Shown here one piece after another: positions 27,179-35,451 of a DNA stretch of 64,000 nucleotides. The notes under the pieces are model-generated. The model did no database searches. It had not been told where the DNA came from and saw nothing but the letters and a program-made list of their open reading frames with translations. Both the position numbers and the translations under genes were made by a program. Numbering within the stretch: position 1 is the first letter of the stretch; each line of letters begins with the position of its first letter. Where the stretch lies: NCBI RefSeq assembly GCF_020639365.1, contig NZ_JAINUL010000001.1, positions 7,104,211 through 7,168,210 of the forward strand, given 5' to 3'. Source of the DNA: Streptomyces flavotricini (GTDB lineage Bacteria > Actinomycetota > Actinomycetes > Streptomycetales > Streptomycetaceae).

Positions 27179-28081
27179 ATGTTGAACCTGGAGCGCCTGC
27201 GCACCCTCGACGCCCTCGCCCGCCACGGCTCGGTCAGCGGAGCGGCCGACGGGCTCCACGTCACCACCTCCGCGGTCTCCCAGCAGATGGCGAAGCTGGA
27301 GCGGGAGGTCGGCCAGCCGCTGCTGGCCAAGAACGGGCGCGGGGTCCGGCTCACCGACGCCGGACGGCTGCTCGCCGATCACGCCGCCCGGATCATCTCC
27401 CAGGTCGAGCTCGCCCAGGCCGACGTGGAGGCCCAGCGTGGCTGCGCCGTCGGCGAGCTGCGGATCGGCGCCTTCCCGACCGCCATGCGCGGGCTGCTGC
27501 CCCAGGCGCTGACCGCCCTGCGTGCCGGGCACCCCGAACTGCGCACCCGGGTACGGGAGCAGGAGCCGGAGGACAGCATGGCGGCGGTCGTCCGCGGGGA
27601 CCTCGACCTGGCGCTGGCCATCGACTGGCACAACAAGCGGATGCCGGTCCCCGCCGAGCTCACGCGGGCGCACCTGCTCGACGACTCCTGCGACATCGCC
27701 GTGCCGGCCGGCCACCGGCTGGCCGACCGAGACCGGATCTCGCTGGCCGAGTTCGCCGACGACGACTGGATCTCCTGGAACGAGGGCCAGTTCTGCCACG
27801 AGTGGCTCGTGTACACGCTGCGCGGCACCGGCATCGAGCCGCGCATCGCGCACATCGCCGAGGAGCACCACACCCAGCTGGCCTTCGTGGAAGCTGGGCT
27901 CGGGGTGTGCGTGGCGCCCAGGCTCGGGCGCGGCCCGGTGCCGGCCGGGGTCCGGCTGCTGCCGGTGAGCGATGCCGTCCGGCGTCACGTGTACGCCGTC
28001 TGGCGGGCGGACGCGGACCGGCGGCCCTCGATCCGGGCCGCCGTGGAGGCGCTGGGGCAGGCCGCCACCGCGGTGGAGTAG
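27179..28081 (+). CDS. LysR family transcriptional regulator
   Basis: A 300-residue protein. The N-terminal helix-turn-helix (about 1-60) has LDALARHGSVSGAADGLHVT and SAVSQQMAKLEREVG. The substrate-binding domain (about 90-295) follows. It is divergent from an EamA exporter, its likely target. ATG 27179 matches the predicted transcription start from TAGCAT. The inducer is unknown. Confidence 0.92.
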   Translation: MLNLERLRTLDALARHGSVSGAADGLHVTTSAVSQQMAKLEREVGQPLLAKNGRGVRLTDAGRLLADHAARIISQVELAQADVEAQRGCAVGELRIGAFPTAMRGLLPQALTALRAGHPELRTRVREQEPEDSMAAVVRGDLDLALAIDWHNKRMPVPAELTRAHLLDDSCDIAVPAGHRLADRDRISLAEFADDDWISWNEGQFCHEWLVYTLRGTGIEPRIAHIAEEHHTQLAFVEAGLGVCVAPRLGRGPVPAGVRLLPVSDAVRRHVYAVWRADADRRPSIRAAVEALGQAATAVE

Positions 28082-28093
28082 GAGCCCGGCACG

Positions 28094-28552
28094 TCAGAGC
28101 TTGCGGAAGTCCCAGGAGACGATCGACTCCGGGGTGAGGCGGATCCAGGCGTGGCGGCCGTCGTGCGGCATCTCCTCGAGACCGAAGTTCTTGGCCGGAA
28201 AGAGCCGTTCCGCCTCGGTCAGCTCCGGACAGGGCGCGCCCGTGCGCGGGGCCTCGCCCACGAAGACGGCGCTGCCCGAGAGTTCGACCCCGCGCAGTTC
28301 GTCGTACGCCTCGCCCGCGTCCACGACCACCGAGATGCGCGGGTCCCCCCGCAGGTCCGACCAGCGCCGGCTGCGCGTGATCGAGTACAGCCACAGCGAG
28401 GTGCCGTCCCAGGCGAACCACAGGGCGCCCACGTGCGGACGGCCGTCCGCCGAGACGGTCGCCACCCGGCAGGTGCGCTGCTCGCGCAGGAAGGCGTCCA
28501 CTTCCGCGTCGGTCATCATGATGCGGCGGCCCCGCCGCTGTGATCCGTCCAT
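28094..28552 (-). CDS. pyridoxamine 5'-phosphate oxidase-fold protein
   Basis: A 152-residue flavin-reductase-like split barrel with CRVATVSADGRPHVGALWFAW and ISVVVDAGEAYDELRGVELSG. It resembles small FMN- or F420-binding stress proteins. No SD is obvious before ATG 28552; an internal ATG (residue 12 or 13) is possible. It converges with lysR. Confidence 0.85.
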   Translation of the reverse strand: MDGSQRRGRRIMMTDAEVDAFLREQRTCRVATVSADGRPHVGALWFAWDGTSLWLYSITRSRRWSDLRGDPRISVVVDAGEAYDELRGVELSGSAVFVGEAPRTGAPCPELTEAERLFPAKNFGLEEMPHDGRHAWIRLTPESIVSWDFRKL

Positions 28553-28628
28553 CCGTACCGCACCCCTTCACATCTGACTGAGTGTCAGGAATCATGCGGG
28601 ATCGATCGCCGCCACGCCAGGGGGAGCC

Positions 28629-29240
28629 ATGCCGGAACTCGATCCCGCCACCACCGCGCTGCTCACCGTCGAATGCCAGAACGGCGTCGTCGGCGAGGAG
28701 AGTGCCCTGCCCGAACTCGCCAAGGAGGCCCGGGACTCGGGGATGCTGGGGCGGGTGGCCGCGCTGGTCGACGCCGCGCGCGGGGCCGGCGTGCAGGTGC
28801 TGCACGCGATCGCCGAGCGGCGGCCGGACGGGCTGGCGGCCAACGACAACGCACGGCTGTTCCGGGCCGCCGGGAAGCTGCCCGTCCGCCAGCTGTCGGG
28901 AAGCCGGGCCGTGGAGGTGGCGGCTCCCATCGAGGTGGCCGAAACCGACCTGGTGGTCCGACGGCTGCACGGGCTCTCCCCGATCGCCGGCACCGACGTG
29001 GACGCACTCCTGCGCAACCTCGGCATCCGCACCCTCGTCGTTGCCGGGGTCTCCTCGAACATCGCGATCCCGAACACCGTCTTCGACGCCGTGAACCTCG
29101 GCTACCGCGTCGTCGTGCCCTCCGACGCCATCGCGGGGGTGCCCACCGCGTACACCGCCGAGGTCATCCGCAACGCCCTGGCGCTCGTCGCGACGATCAC
29201 CACGGCCGACGCGCTGCTGAGGCAGTGGGCTCGCCCCTGA
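28629..29240 (+). CDS. isochorismatase-fold protein lacking the catalytic triad
   Basis: A 203-residue protein of the isochorismatase/nicotinamidase family. The fold is clear (ALLTVECQNGVV, GTDVDALLRNLGIRTLVVAGVSSN). At the three catalytic positions the usual Asp is E15, the Lys region reads VVRRLHG (R111/R112), and the nucleophilic Cys is A146 (SNIAIPNT). It is therefore unlikely to hydrolyse substrates the usual way and may be a binding or scaffolding protein. ATG 28629 follows GGGGAG. Confidence 0.87.
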   Translation: MPELDPATTALLTVECQNGVVGEESALPELAKEARDSGMLGRVAALVDAARGAGVQVLHAIAERRPDGLAANDNARLFRAAGKLPVRQLSGSRAVEVAAPIEVAETDLVVRRLHGLSPIAGTDVDALLRNLGIRTLVVAGVSSNIAIPNTVFDAVNLGYRVVVPSDAIAGVPTAYTAEVIRNALALVATITTADALLRQWARP

Positions 29241-29270
29241 AAAATGGGGTGTCCCACGGGCCGGCCCCCG

Positions 29271-29276
29271 TAACCT
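29271..29276 (+). promoter_or_regulatory. -10 box for a leaderless HipA-like gene transcript
   Basis: TAACCT ends seven bases before ATG 29283. The -35 region (GGTGTC) is poor. Confidence 0.45.
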
Positions 29277-29282
29277 GGGCGG

Positions 29283-30122
29283 ATGCTGTCCGAAGTGATC
29301 GCGACCCGTTACGTCACGCCCTTGCGTGAGGGCGGCTCGCTGCCGGGAATCGTCGAGGCCGACGACCTCGGTACCTACGTCATGAAATTCACCGGAGCCG
29401 GCCAGGGGCGCAAGACCCTGGTCGCCGAGGTCGTCTGCGGGCGCCTGGCCCAGCGGCTGGGCCTGCGGGTGCCGCGGCTGGTGCAGATGCAGCTCGACCC
29501 CGTGATCGGGCTCGGCGAGCCCGACCAGGAGGTCCAGGAGCTGCTCAAGGCCAGCGGAGGGCTCAACCTCGGGATGGACTACCTGCCCGGGTCGATCGGC
29601 TTCGACCCCCTCGCGTACGAGGTGGACCCGGCCGAGGCGGGGCGCGTGGTCTGGTTCGACGCGCTGATCAACAACGTCGACCGGTCCTGGCGCAACCCGA
29701 ACATGCTGGTCTGGCACGGGGACCTGTGGCTCATCGACCACGGTGCCACCATGATCTGGCACCACAACTGGCCCACCGCCCAGAGCGCCGCGGCCAAGCC
29801 GTACAACGCCTCAGACCACGTCCTGGCCCCCTTCGGCCCGGACGTCGCGGCGGCCGCCGCCGCGCTCGCGCCCCTGGTGACGGGGGAACTCCTCGAAGAG
29901 GTCGTCGCCGACGTGCCCGACGAGTGGCTGGTCGACGAGCCCGGCTTCGACTCCACCGACGCGCTGCGCCGCGCCTACGTGGACGTGCTGCTGCCGCGCG
30001 CGGCCACGATCCACGAGAGGATCTCCATGGAGGCCGAGGTGAAGCCCCGGTCGGGCCCTCCCGGCTGGATCGCCGACCGCCTCGACCCCCGCCCCCGGAA
30101 GAACAAGAGCGACAACGAGTGA
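29283..30122 (+). CDS. HipA-like kinase family protein
   Basis: A 279-residue compact HipA-fold protein without the N-terminal HipA subdomain. Kinase residues are in place: YVMKF (K35), NNVDRSWRNPN (D133, N138/N140) and LWLIDHG (D152), so it may phosphorylate a target. HipA in E. coli phosphorylates GltX, but the target here is unknown. No HipB antitoxin is adjacent. It overlaps the next gene by GTGA, so the two are translationally coupled. Confidence 0.85.
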   Translation: MLSEVIATRYVTPLREGGSLPGIVEADDLGTYVMKFTGAGQGRKTLVAEVVCGRLAQRLGLRVPRLVQMQLDPVIGLGEPDQEVQELLKASGGLNLGMDYLPGSIGFDPLAYEVDPAEAGRVVWFDALINNVDRSWRNPNMLVWHGDLWLIDHGATMIWHHNWPTAQSAAAKPYNASDHVLAPFGPDVAAAAAALAPLVTGELLEEVVADVPDEWLVDEPGFDSTDALRRAYVDVLLPRAATIHERISMEAEVKPRSGPPGWIADRLDPRPRKNKSDNE

Positions 30123-30502
30123 CCAAGCGGGACGTGTTCGAGTACGCGCTGGTGCGCGTGGTGCCCCGGATGGAGCGCGGAGAGTGCTTCAACGCCGGCG
30201 TGATCGTCTACTGCCGGGCCCGCTCGTACGTGGCCGCGCGCACCCACCTGGACGAGGCCAAGCTCCTCGCCCTGGACCCGAAGGCCGACGTGGCGGGCGT
30301 ACGGGCGGCCCTGCGTGCCGTGGCGGGCGTGTGCAGCGGCGGTGAGCGGGCAGGCCAGGCGGCGGGCGACGACGCGGGCCGCCGCTTCCGCTGGCTGATC
30401 GCCCCGCGCAGCACGGTGGTGCAGCCCGGCCCGGTGCACACCGGCCTGACGGCCGACCCGGAGGCCGAGGTGGAACGGCTGCTCGATCTGCTGGTCCGCT
30501 GA
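30119..30502 (+). CDS. DUF3037 family protein
   Basis: A 127-residue protein starting VTKRDVFEYALVRVVPRMER. DUF3037 genes are commonly found next to short HipA-like kinases, so it is a likely partner or substrate. It begins at GTG 30119, four bases inside the HipA gene end. No catalytic motif is visible. A terminator follows at 30515. Confidence 0.87.
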   Translation: MTKRDVFEYALVRVVPRMERGECFNAGVIVYCRARSYVAARTHLDEAKLLALDPKADVAGVRAALRAVAGVCSGGERAGQAAGDDAGRRFRWLIAPRSTVVQPGPVHTGLTADPEAEVERLLDLLVR

Positions 30503-30508
30503 TCGTAC

Positions 30509-30540
30509 GGCCATCCGTGCGGTGATCCGCACGGCGGCCG
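30509..30540 (+). terminator. terminator after the HipA-like/DUF3037 pair
   Basis: CCGTGCGG TGAT CCGCACGG (30515-30534) is a perfect 8-bp stem, with further GGCC/GGCC pairing outside. Confidence 0.65.
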
Positions 30541-30551
30541 CCACGCCCTGT

Positions 30552-30596
30552 GGAGCCCTGACACCCAGTGCCGTTGACACCGGGTGCCAGGGCTCC
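30552..30596. promoter_or_regulatory. 15-bp inverted repeat at the fabG promoter (candidate operator)
   Basis: GGAGCCCTGACACCC (30552-30566) and GGGTGCCAGGGCTCC (30582-30596) are inverted copies with one mismatch, 15 bases apart. They span the -35 box and touch the -10 box of the promoter, a typical repressor layout. Confidence 0.6.
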
Positions 30597-30602
30597 TAGC
30601 GT
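30574..30602 (+). promoter_or_regulatory. promoter of the fabG-SDR operon
   Basis: Consensus TTGACA (30574-30579), a 17-bp spacer and TAGCGT (30597-30602) give a start near 30609 and a leader of about 73 bases. A second imperfect inverted repeat (TAAGC / GCTCA) lies in the leader near 30619. Confidence 0.78.
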
Positions 30603-30681
30603 CTCCTCAGCTGAAGCTACTAAGCGGTTGCTCACCCATGGGGAGCCGCTGACGAGGATTCCGAGGGCGAGGAGATCCACC

Positions 30682-31443
30682 ATGTCCACCACCGAGCAGC
30701 GCGTCGCGATCGTGACCGGGGCGGCCCGGGGCATCGGCGCGGCCACCGCCGTGCGCCTGGCCGCCGAGGGCCGGGCGGTCGCCGTACTCGATCTCGACGA
30801 GGCGGCCTGCAAGGACACCGTCGAGGCGATCACGGCAGCCGGCGGGAAGGCCCTGGCGGTCGGCTGCGACGTCAGCGACGCGGCGCAGGTGGAGGCGGCC
30901 GTCGAGCGCGTCGCGAACACCCTGGGTGCGCCGACCATCCTGGTCAACAACGCGGGCGTGCTGCGCGACAACCTGCTCTTCAAGATGAGCGAGAACGACT
31001 GGGACACCGTCATGAACGTCCACCTGCGCGGTGCGTTCCTGATGTCGAAGGCCTGTCAGAAGTACATGGTCGAGGCCAAGTTCGGCCGCATCGTCAACCT
31101 CTCCAGCAGCTCGGCGCTGGGCAACCGCGGCCAGGTCAACTACTCCGCCGCCAAGGCCGGTCTGCAGGGCTTCACCAAGACCCTGGCCATCGAGCTCGGC
31201 AAGTTCGGCGTCACCGCCAACGCCGTCGCCCCCGGCTTCATCGTCACGGAGATGACCGCCCAGACGGCCGCGCGCGTGGGCATGGGCTTCGAGGAGTTCC
31301 AAGCCGCCGCGGCCACCCAGATCCCCGTCCAGCGCGTCGGCCGCCCGGACGACATCGCCAACGCGATCGCCTTCTTCACGGGCGAGGCCGCCGGCTTCGT
31401 CTCCGGCCAGGTCATGTACGTGGCCGGCGGCCCGCTCAACTGA
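30682..31443 (+). CDS. fabG: FabG-like 3-oxoacyl-ACP reductase (SDR)
   Basis: A 253-residue classical short-chain dehydrogenase. It has the nucleotide-binding TGAARGIG near 12-19, NNAG (about 92-95), the catalytic Ser in LSSSSALGN, and YSAAK (about 155-159). It reduces a 3-oxoacyl or similar ketone with NADPH. ATG 30682 follows GAGGAGA. It is co-transcribed with a second SDR 19 bases downstream. The controlled operon suggests an inducible fatty-acid or polyester pathway rather than housekeeping FabG. Confidence 0.9.
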   Translation: MSTTEQRVAIVTGAARGIGAATAVRLAAEGRAVAVLDLDEAACKDTVEAITAAGGKALAVGCDVSDAAQVEAAVERVANTLGAPTILVNNAGVLRDNLLFKMSENDWDTVMNVHLRGAFLMSKACQKYMVEAKFGRIVNLSSSSALGNRGQVNYSAAKAGLQGFTKTLAIELGKFGVTANAVAPGFIVTEMTAQTAARVGMGFEEFQAAAATQIPVQRVGRPDDIANAIAFFTGEAAGFVSGQVMYVAGGPLN

Positions 31444-31462
31444 CGAGAGGCAGGCGCAGGTC

Positions 31463-32236
31463 ATGACGGACAACAGCACGGAGCGAGCGGCGGACAGCGG
31501 CAAGGTCGCGCTGATCACCGGAGGCAGCCGGGGCATCGGCTACGGCATCGCCGAGGCGCTCGTCGCCCGCGGCGACCGGGTGTGCATCACCGGGCGCAAC
31601 GAGGACGCCCTGAAGGAGGCCGTCGAGGCGCTCGGCGCGGACCGGGTGATGGGGGTCGCGGGCAAGGCCCACGACGAGGCCCACCAGGCCGTCGCGGTCG
31701 AGCGGACGATGGAAGCCTTCGGCCGCGTCGACTTCCTGATCAACAACGCGGGGACCAACCCGGTCTTCGGCCCCATCGCGGACCTGGACCTCGGCGTCGC
31801 GCGCAAGGTCTTCGAGACCAACGTGATCTCGGCGCTCGGGTTCGCCCAGCGGACCTGGCACGCCTGGCAGAAGGACAACGGCGGCGCGATCGTGAACATC
31901 GCGTCCATCGCCGGCGTCTCCGCCTCGCCCTTCATCGGCGCGTACGGGATGAGCAAGGCCGCCATGGTCAACCTCACCCTCCAGCTCGCGCACGAGATGG
32001 CGCCCCGGGTCCGGGTCAACGCGATCGCCCCCGCGGTGGTCAGGACGAAGTTCGCGCAGGCGCTCTACGAAGGCCGGGAGCAGGAGGCCGCGGCGGCCTA
32101 TCCGCTCGGCCGGCTGGGGCTGCCGGAGGACATCGGCGGAGCGGCGGCTTTTCTTACATCTGCACAAGCGGAATGGATCACTGGCCAAACTCTGATCGTT
32201 GACGGGGGAATGTTCCTCAATGCCGGGGTCCACTGA
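31463..32236 (+). CDS. SDR family oxidoreductase
   Basis: A 257-residue classical short-chain dehydrogenase with TGGSRGIG near 18-25, NNAGTNP, and YGMSKAA with the catalytic Tyr and Lys. It lies 19 bases after fabG in the same operon and has GAGAGGCAGG before ATG 31463. Its exact substrate is unknown; the pair could act on related acyl or alcohol intermediates. A terminator follows. Confidence 0.9.
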   Translation: MTDNSTERAADSGKVALITGGSRGIGYGIAEALVARGDRVCITGRNEDALKEAVEALGADRVMGVAGKAHDEAHQAVAVERTMEAFGRVDFLINNAGTNPVFGPIADLDLGVARKVFETNVISALGFAQRTWHAWQKDNGGAIVNIASIAGVSASPFIGAYGMSKAAMVNLTLQLAHEMAPRVRVNAIAPAVVRTKFAQALYEGREQEAAAAYPLGRLGLPEDIGGAAAFLTSAQAEWITGQTLIVDGGMFLNAGVH

Positions 32237-32247
32237 TCGATAATCGG

Positions 32248-32280
32248 ACGCATTTGCCTCCCAGGGGGAGGCAAATGCGT
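32248..32280 (+). terminator. terminator of the fabG-SDR operon
   Basis: A perfect 15-bp stem ACGCATTTGCCTCCC / GGGAGGCAAATGCGT with a 3-base loop. Confidence 0.85.
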
Positions 32281-32326
32281 ACCTAACATGCACGAAATCG
32301 GTCAAGTGTCACATGAAACCTGCCCA

Positions 32327-32354
32327 TTGGATTTGTGAGGCACTGCGGTAGGGT
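32327..32354 (+). promoter_or_regulatory. candidate promoter of the peptide-binding lipoprotein gene
   Basis: TTGGAT (32327-32332), a 16-bp spacer and TAGGGT (32349-32354) lie upstream of GAGGAGC and GTG 32383. Confidence 0.5.
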
Positions 32355-32382
32355 CTGCCGCACCCCTGGCTGATCGAGGAGC

Positions 32383-33972
32383 GTGCACGTGTTCATCCGG
32401 ACCAGATGCCTGCAGATCACTGCAGCCCTTGCGTCCATATCCCTGCTCGCCGGATGCGGTCTGCTTTCGGACGACAGCAGTGACACCGCGAAGAGAATCG
32501 TCGTCGGCACGACGAGCGCCCCGAGCACCCTCGATCCCGCCGCGGCCTGGGACGGTTCCTGGGAGCTGTACCGGAACGTCTACCAGACCCTGCTGGCATT
32601 CCCGACGGGCTCCACCAAGCCCCAGCCCGACGCCGCCCAGACCTGCGAGTTCACGGATTCGGCGAACGAGTCGTACCGCTGCACGCTGAAGAAGGGCCTG
32701 AAGTTCTCGAACGGCGAGCCGCTCGACGCCAAGGCGGTCAAGCACTCCCTCGACCGGATCCGGACGATCAACTCCCAGACCGGCCCGAAGGACCTCTTCG
32801 GCAGCCTGGACAAGATCGAGACCCCGGACGCGCTGACGGTCGTCTTCCACCTGAAGACGCCGGACGCCACCTTCCCCTTCGTCCTCGGCTCGCCGGCCGC
32901 CTCACTGGTCGCGCCCAAGGACTACCCGGCCGACAAGGTCCGCGAGGACGGCAAGATCACCGGCTCCGGCCCGTTCGTGCTCGACTCGTACAAGGAGGGC
33001 AGCGAGGCGGTCCTGGGCAAGAACGCGTCCTACGACGGCTTCGCGAACCGGCGCAACGACGGCGTGACCATCCGCTACTTCGCGGACTCCACCAAGATGG
33101 TCGCCGCGCTCAAGGCCAAGGAGATCGACGCCACCTACCGCGGCCTCTCCGCCCCCGAGATCAAGGACCTGCAGACCCCCGCCGCGCACGCGGAGGGCGT
33201 CCAGGTCGTCGAGAACGTCGGCGCCGAGATCCGCTACCTGGTCTTCAACCCCAAGGACCCGCAGGTCGCCAAGTTGCCCGTGCGCCAGGCGATCGCCCAG
33301 ATCGTCGACCGCGGAGCGATCGTCTCCAAGGTCTACCAGGGCACCGCCGAACCGCTGTACTCGATGGTCCCCAAGGGGGTCGTGGGCCACAAGACGCCGT
33401 TCTACGACAAGTACGGCCAGGCCGACGTCAAGAAGGCCCAGAAGCTCCTCAAGGACGCCGGGATCCCCACGCCGGTGGACCTGACCTTCTGGTACACCAC
33501 CGACCGCTACGGCGCCTCCACCGCCGACGAGTTCACCGAGCTCAAGCGCCAGCTGGACGAGAGCGGCCTCTTCAAGGTCACCCTGCGCGGCCAGCCCTGG
33601 AAGGTGTTCCAGGTCGGCTACAAGAACGGCGAGTACCCGGTCTTCGGCCGCGGCTGGTTCCCCGACTTCCCGGACCCGGACAACTTCATCGCGCCGTTCG
33701 TCGGCAAGGAGAACGCGGTCGGCACCCCGTACGAGCCCAACGAGATCCTCACCGACCTGCTGCCCAAGTCCCGCCGCGAGAGCGACCGCTCGGCCGGCGT
33801 GCGGGAGTTCGAGCAGGCCCAGCAGATCTTCGCCGAGGACGTCCGGCTGCTGCCGCTGTGGCAGGGCAAGCTGTACGTCGCCGCCCGCGAGGACATCGCC
33901 GGCGCCGAGCGGGCCCTCGACCCGCAGACCGCCATGCAGATGTGGGAGCTCTACCGCAAGACCAGCTGGTAG
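32383..33972 (+). CDS. ABC transporter substrate-binding lipoprotein (peptide/family 5)
   Basis: A 529-residue solute-binding protein of family 5. It has a lipoprotein signal (SLLAGC, lipidated C25) and the family pattern beginning STLDPAAAW, with YRNVYQTLLAF and the conserved LKFSNGEPL region. It should deliver oligopeptides, nickel or similar ligands to a permease, but no permease or ATPase gene lies next to it, so it is an orphan. GTG 32383 follows GAGGAGC. A terminator follows. Confidence 0.92.
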   Translation: MHVFIRTRCLQITAALASISLLAGCGLLSDDSSDTAKRIVVGTTSAPSTLDPAAAWDGSWELYRNVYQTLLAFPTGSTKPQPDAAQTCEFTDSANESYRCTLKKGLKFSNGEPLDAKAVKHSLDRIRTINSQTGPKDLFGSLDKIETPDALTVVFHLKTPDATFPFVLGSPAASLVAPKDYPADKVREDGKITGSGPFVLDSYKEGSEAVLGKNASYDGFANRRNDGVTIRYFADSTKMVAALKAKEIDATYRGLSAPEIKDLQTPAAHAEGVQVVENVGAEIRYLVFNPKDPQVAKLPVRQAIAQIVDRGAIVSKVYQGTAEPLYSMVPKGVVGHKTPFYDKYGQADVKKAQKLLKDAGIPTPVDLTFWYTTDRYGASTADEFTELKRQLDESGLFKVTLRGQPWKVFQVGYKNGEYPVFGRGWFPDFPDPDNFIAPFVGKENAVGTPYEPNEILTDLLPKSRRESDRSAGVREFEQAQQIFAEDVRLLPLWQGKLYVAAREDIAGAERALDPQTAMQMWELYRKTSW

Positions 33973-34004
33973 CCGGCCCGCCCACCCTGAGCCCGCCGTA
34001 CCCA

Positions 34005-34046
34005 CGCCGCATCCGCAGGTGCCTCCGGGCGCCCGCGGATGCGGCG
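34005..34046 (+). terminator. terminator after the peptide-binding lipoprotein gene
   Basis: CGCCGCATCCGC (34005-34016) pairs perfectly with GCGGATGCGGCG (34035-34046). Confidence 0.75.
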
Positions 34047-34122
34047 TTGTCAGTGGCTCCCGGTAAGTTCTGGACCTGTTGCACGACGCAGTTGCGCGAA
34101 ACTTGTACCGGAGGTTGTAGAC

Positions 34123-34800
34123 GTGACCCAGATGCTGCCCGAGTCCTGGCTCCCCGTCCTCGGCGAGGAGCTGGAGAAGCCCTACTTCGCCGAGCTCACC
34201 GAGTTCGTCGAGAAGGAGCGGGCGAACGGGCCGGTCTACCCGCCCCGCGAGCAGGTCTTCGCCGCCCTGGAAGCCACTCCGTTCGACCAGGTGAAGGTCC
34301 TGGTCCTCGGCCAGGACCCCTACCACGGCGCCGGCCAGGGACACGGCCTGTGCTTCTCCGTGCGGCCCGGGGTCAAGACCCCGCCCTCCCTGCGCAACAT
34401 CTACAAGGAGATGCAGGCGGAGCTGGGCACCCCCATCCCGGACAACGGGTACCTGATGCCGTGGGCCGAGCAGGGCGTCCTGCTGCTCAACGCGGTCCTC
34501 ACGGTCCGCGAGGCCGAGCCCAACTCGCACAAGGGCAAGGGCTGGGAGAAGTTCACCGACGCGGTGATCCGCGCCGTGGCCGACCGCCCCGACCCGGCCG
34601 TCTTCGTCCTGTGGGGCGCCTACGCGCAGAAGAAGCTCCCGCTCATCGACGAGGAGCGGCACGTCGTCGTCAAGGGGGCCCACCCCTCCCCGCTGTCGGC
34701 CAAGAAGTTCTTCGGCTCCCGGCCCTTCACGCAGATCAACGAGGCCGTCGCGGCGCAGGGCCATGAGCCGATCGACTGGACGATCCCGGACCTGGGCTGA
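34123..34800 (+). CDS. ung: uracil-DNA glycosylase (family 1)
   Basis: A 225-residue enzyme that removes uracil from DNA at the start of base-excision repair. The water-activating motif GQDPYHG (about 65-71) and the minor-groove motif HPSPLSA (about 187-193) are intact. GTG 34123 follows GGAGG at 34110-34114. Confidence 0.95.
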   Translation: MTQMLPESWLPVLGEELEKPYFAELTEFVEKERANGPVYPPREQVFAALEATPFDQVKVLVLGQDPYHGAGQGHGLCFSVRPGVKTPPSLRNIYKEMQAELGTPIPDNGYLMPWAEQGVLLLNAVLTVREAEPNSHKGKGWEKFTDAVIRAVADRPDPAVFVLWGAYAQKKLPLIDEERHVVVKGAHPSPLSAKKFFGSRPFTQINEAVAAQGHEPIDWTIPDLG

Positions 34801-34895
34801 CGTCCCACCGCGCCTCGGCGCCAGAACCGGCGCCTCCGGTTAGCGTCGTGACGATCAGACCGGAGCAGGTCTGGCAGAGCAAGCCGGAGGCCGCC

Positions 34896-35420
34896 GTGAC
34901 GGAGCAGCAGGAGGCGTCGGAGGACGCCGTCATGACCAGGATCGGCCAGGCCGTCATCCTGCTGCACGCCGGTGACCGCGAGGAGGCCCGCAACCGGCTC
35001 GGCGAGATCTGGAGCGAGATCGGCGAGGACGGCGACACGCTCCACCGCTGCACGCTCGCGCACTACATGGCCGACGCCCAGGACGATCCCGCCGACGAAC
35101 TGGCCTGGGACCTGCGGGCCCTGACCGCCGCCGACGGGCTCGGGCGAGGGCTGCGGGACGGTCTGCCCGCGCAGCACGAGCCCCATCCGGCGGTGCGCGT
35201 GTTCTATCCGTCGCTGCACCTCAACCTGGCCGCCGACTACGTGAAGCTCCAGCGGCCCGATGCGGCCCGGCTGCACCTGGCCCGGGCCCGGGCCGCCACC
35301 GGGGCCCTGTCGGACGACGGGTACGGGAACGGCGTACGGGCGGCCATCGCCAGGCTGGAGCGGCGCTTGGCTGCGGAACCGGGCAGGGGGCACCGGCCGT
35401 TCCCGGAGCAGCACCCGTAG
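34896..35420 (+). CDS. TPR-like hypothetical protein
   Basis: A 174-residue helical protein with tetratricopeptide-like pairs (AVILLHAGDREEARNRLGEIW and SLHLNLAADYVKLQRPDAAR). It is probably a protein-interaction module; function unknown. GTG 34896 is chosen because GGAGG lies five bases upstream and TAGCGT at 34841-34846 predicts a start near 34853. An earlier GTG at 34848 would precede that transcription start. Confidence 0.75.
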   Translation: MTEQQEASEDAVMTRIGQAVILLHAGDREEARNRLGEIWSEIGEDGDTLHRCTLAHYMADAQDDPADELAWDLRALTAADGLGRGLRDGLPAQHEPHPAVRVFYPSLHLNLAADYVKLQRPDAARLHLARARAATGALSDDGYGNGVRAAIARLERRLAAEPGRGHRPFPEQHP

Positions 35421-35451
35421 CGGCCCGGAGGACCGGAAGTCCGGCGGCCGC

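Noticed and set aside
29283..30122. A HipBA toxin-antitoxin system
   Set aside because: There is no HipB-like helix-turn-helix gene, and the HipA-like protein is the short form paired with DUF3037.
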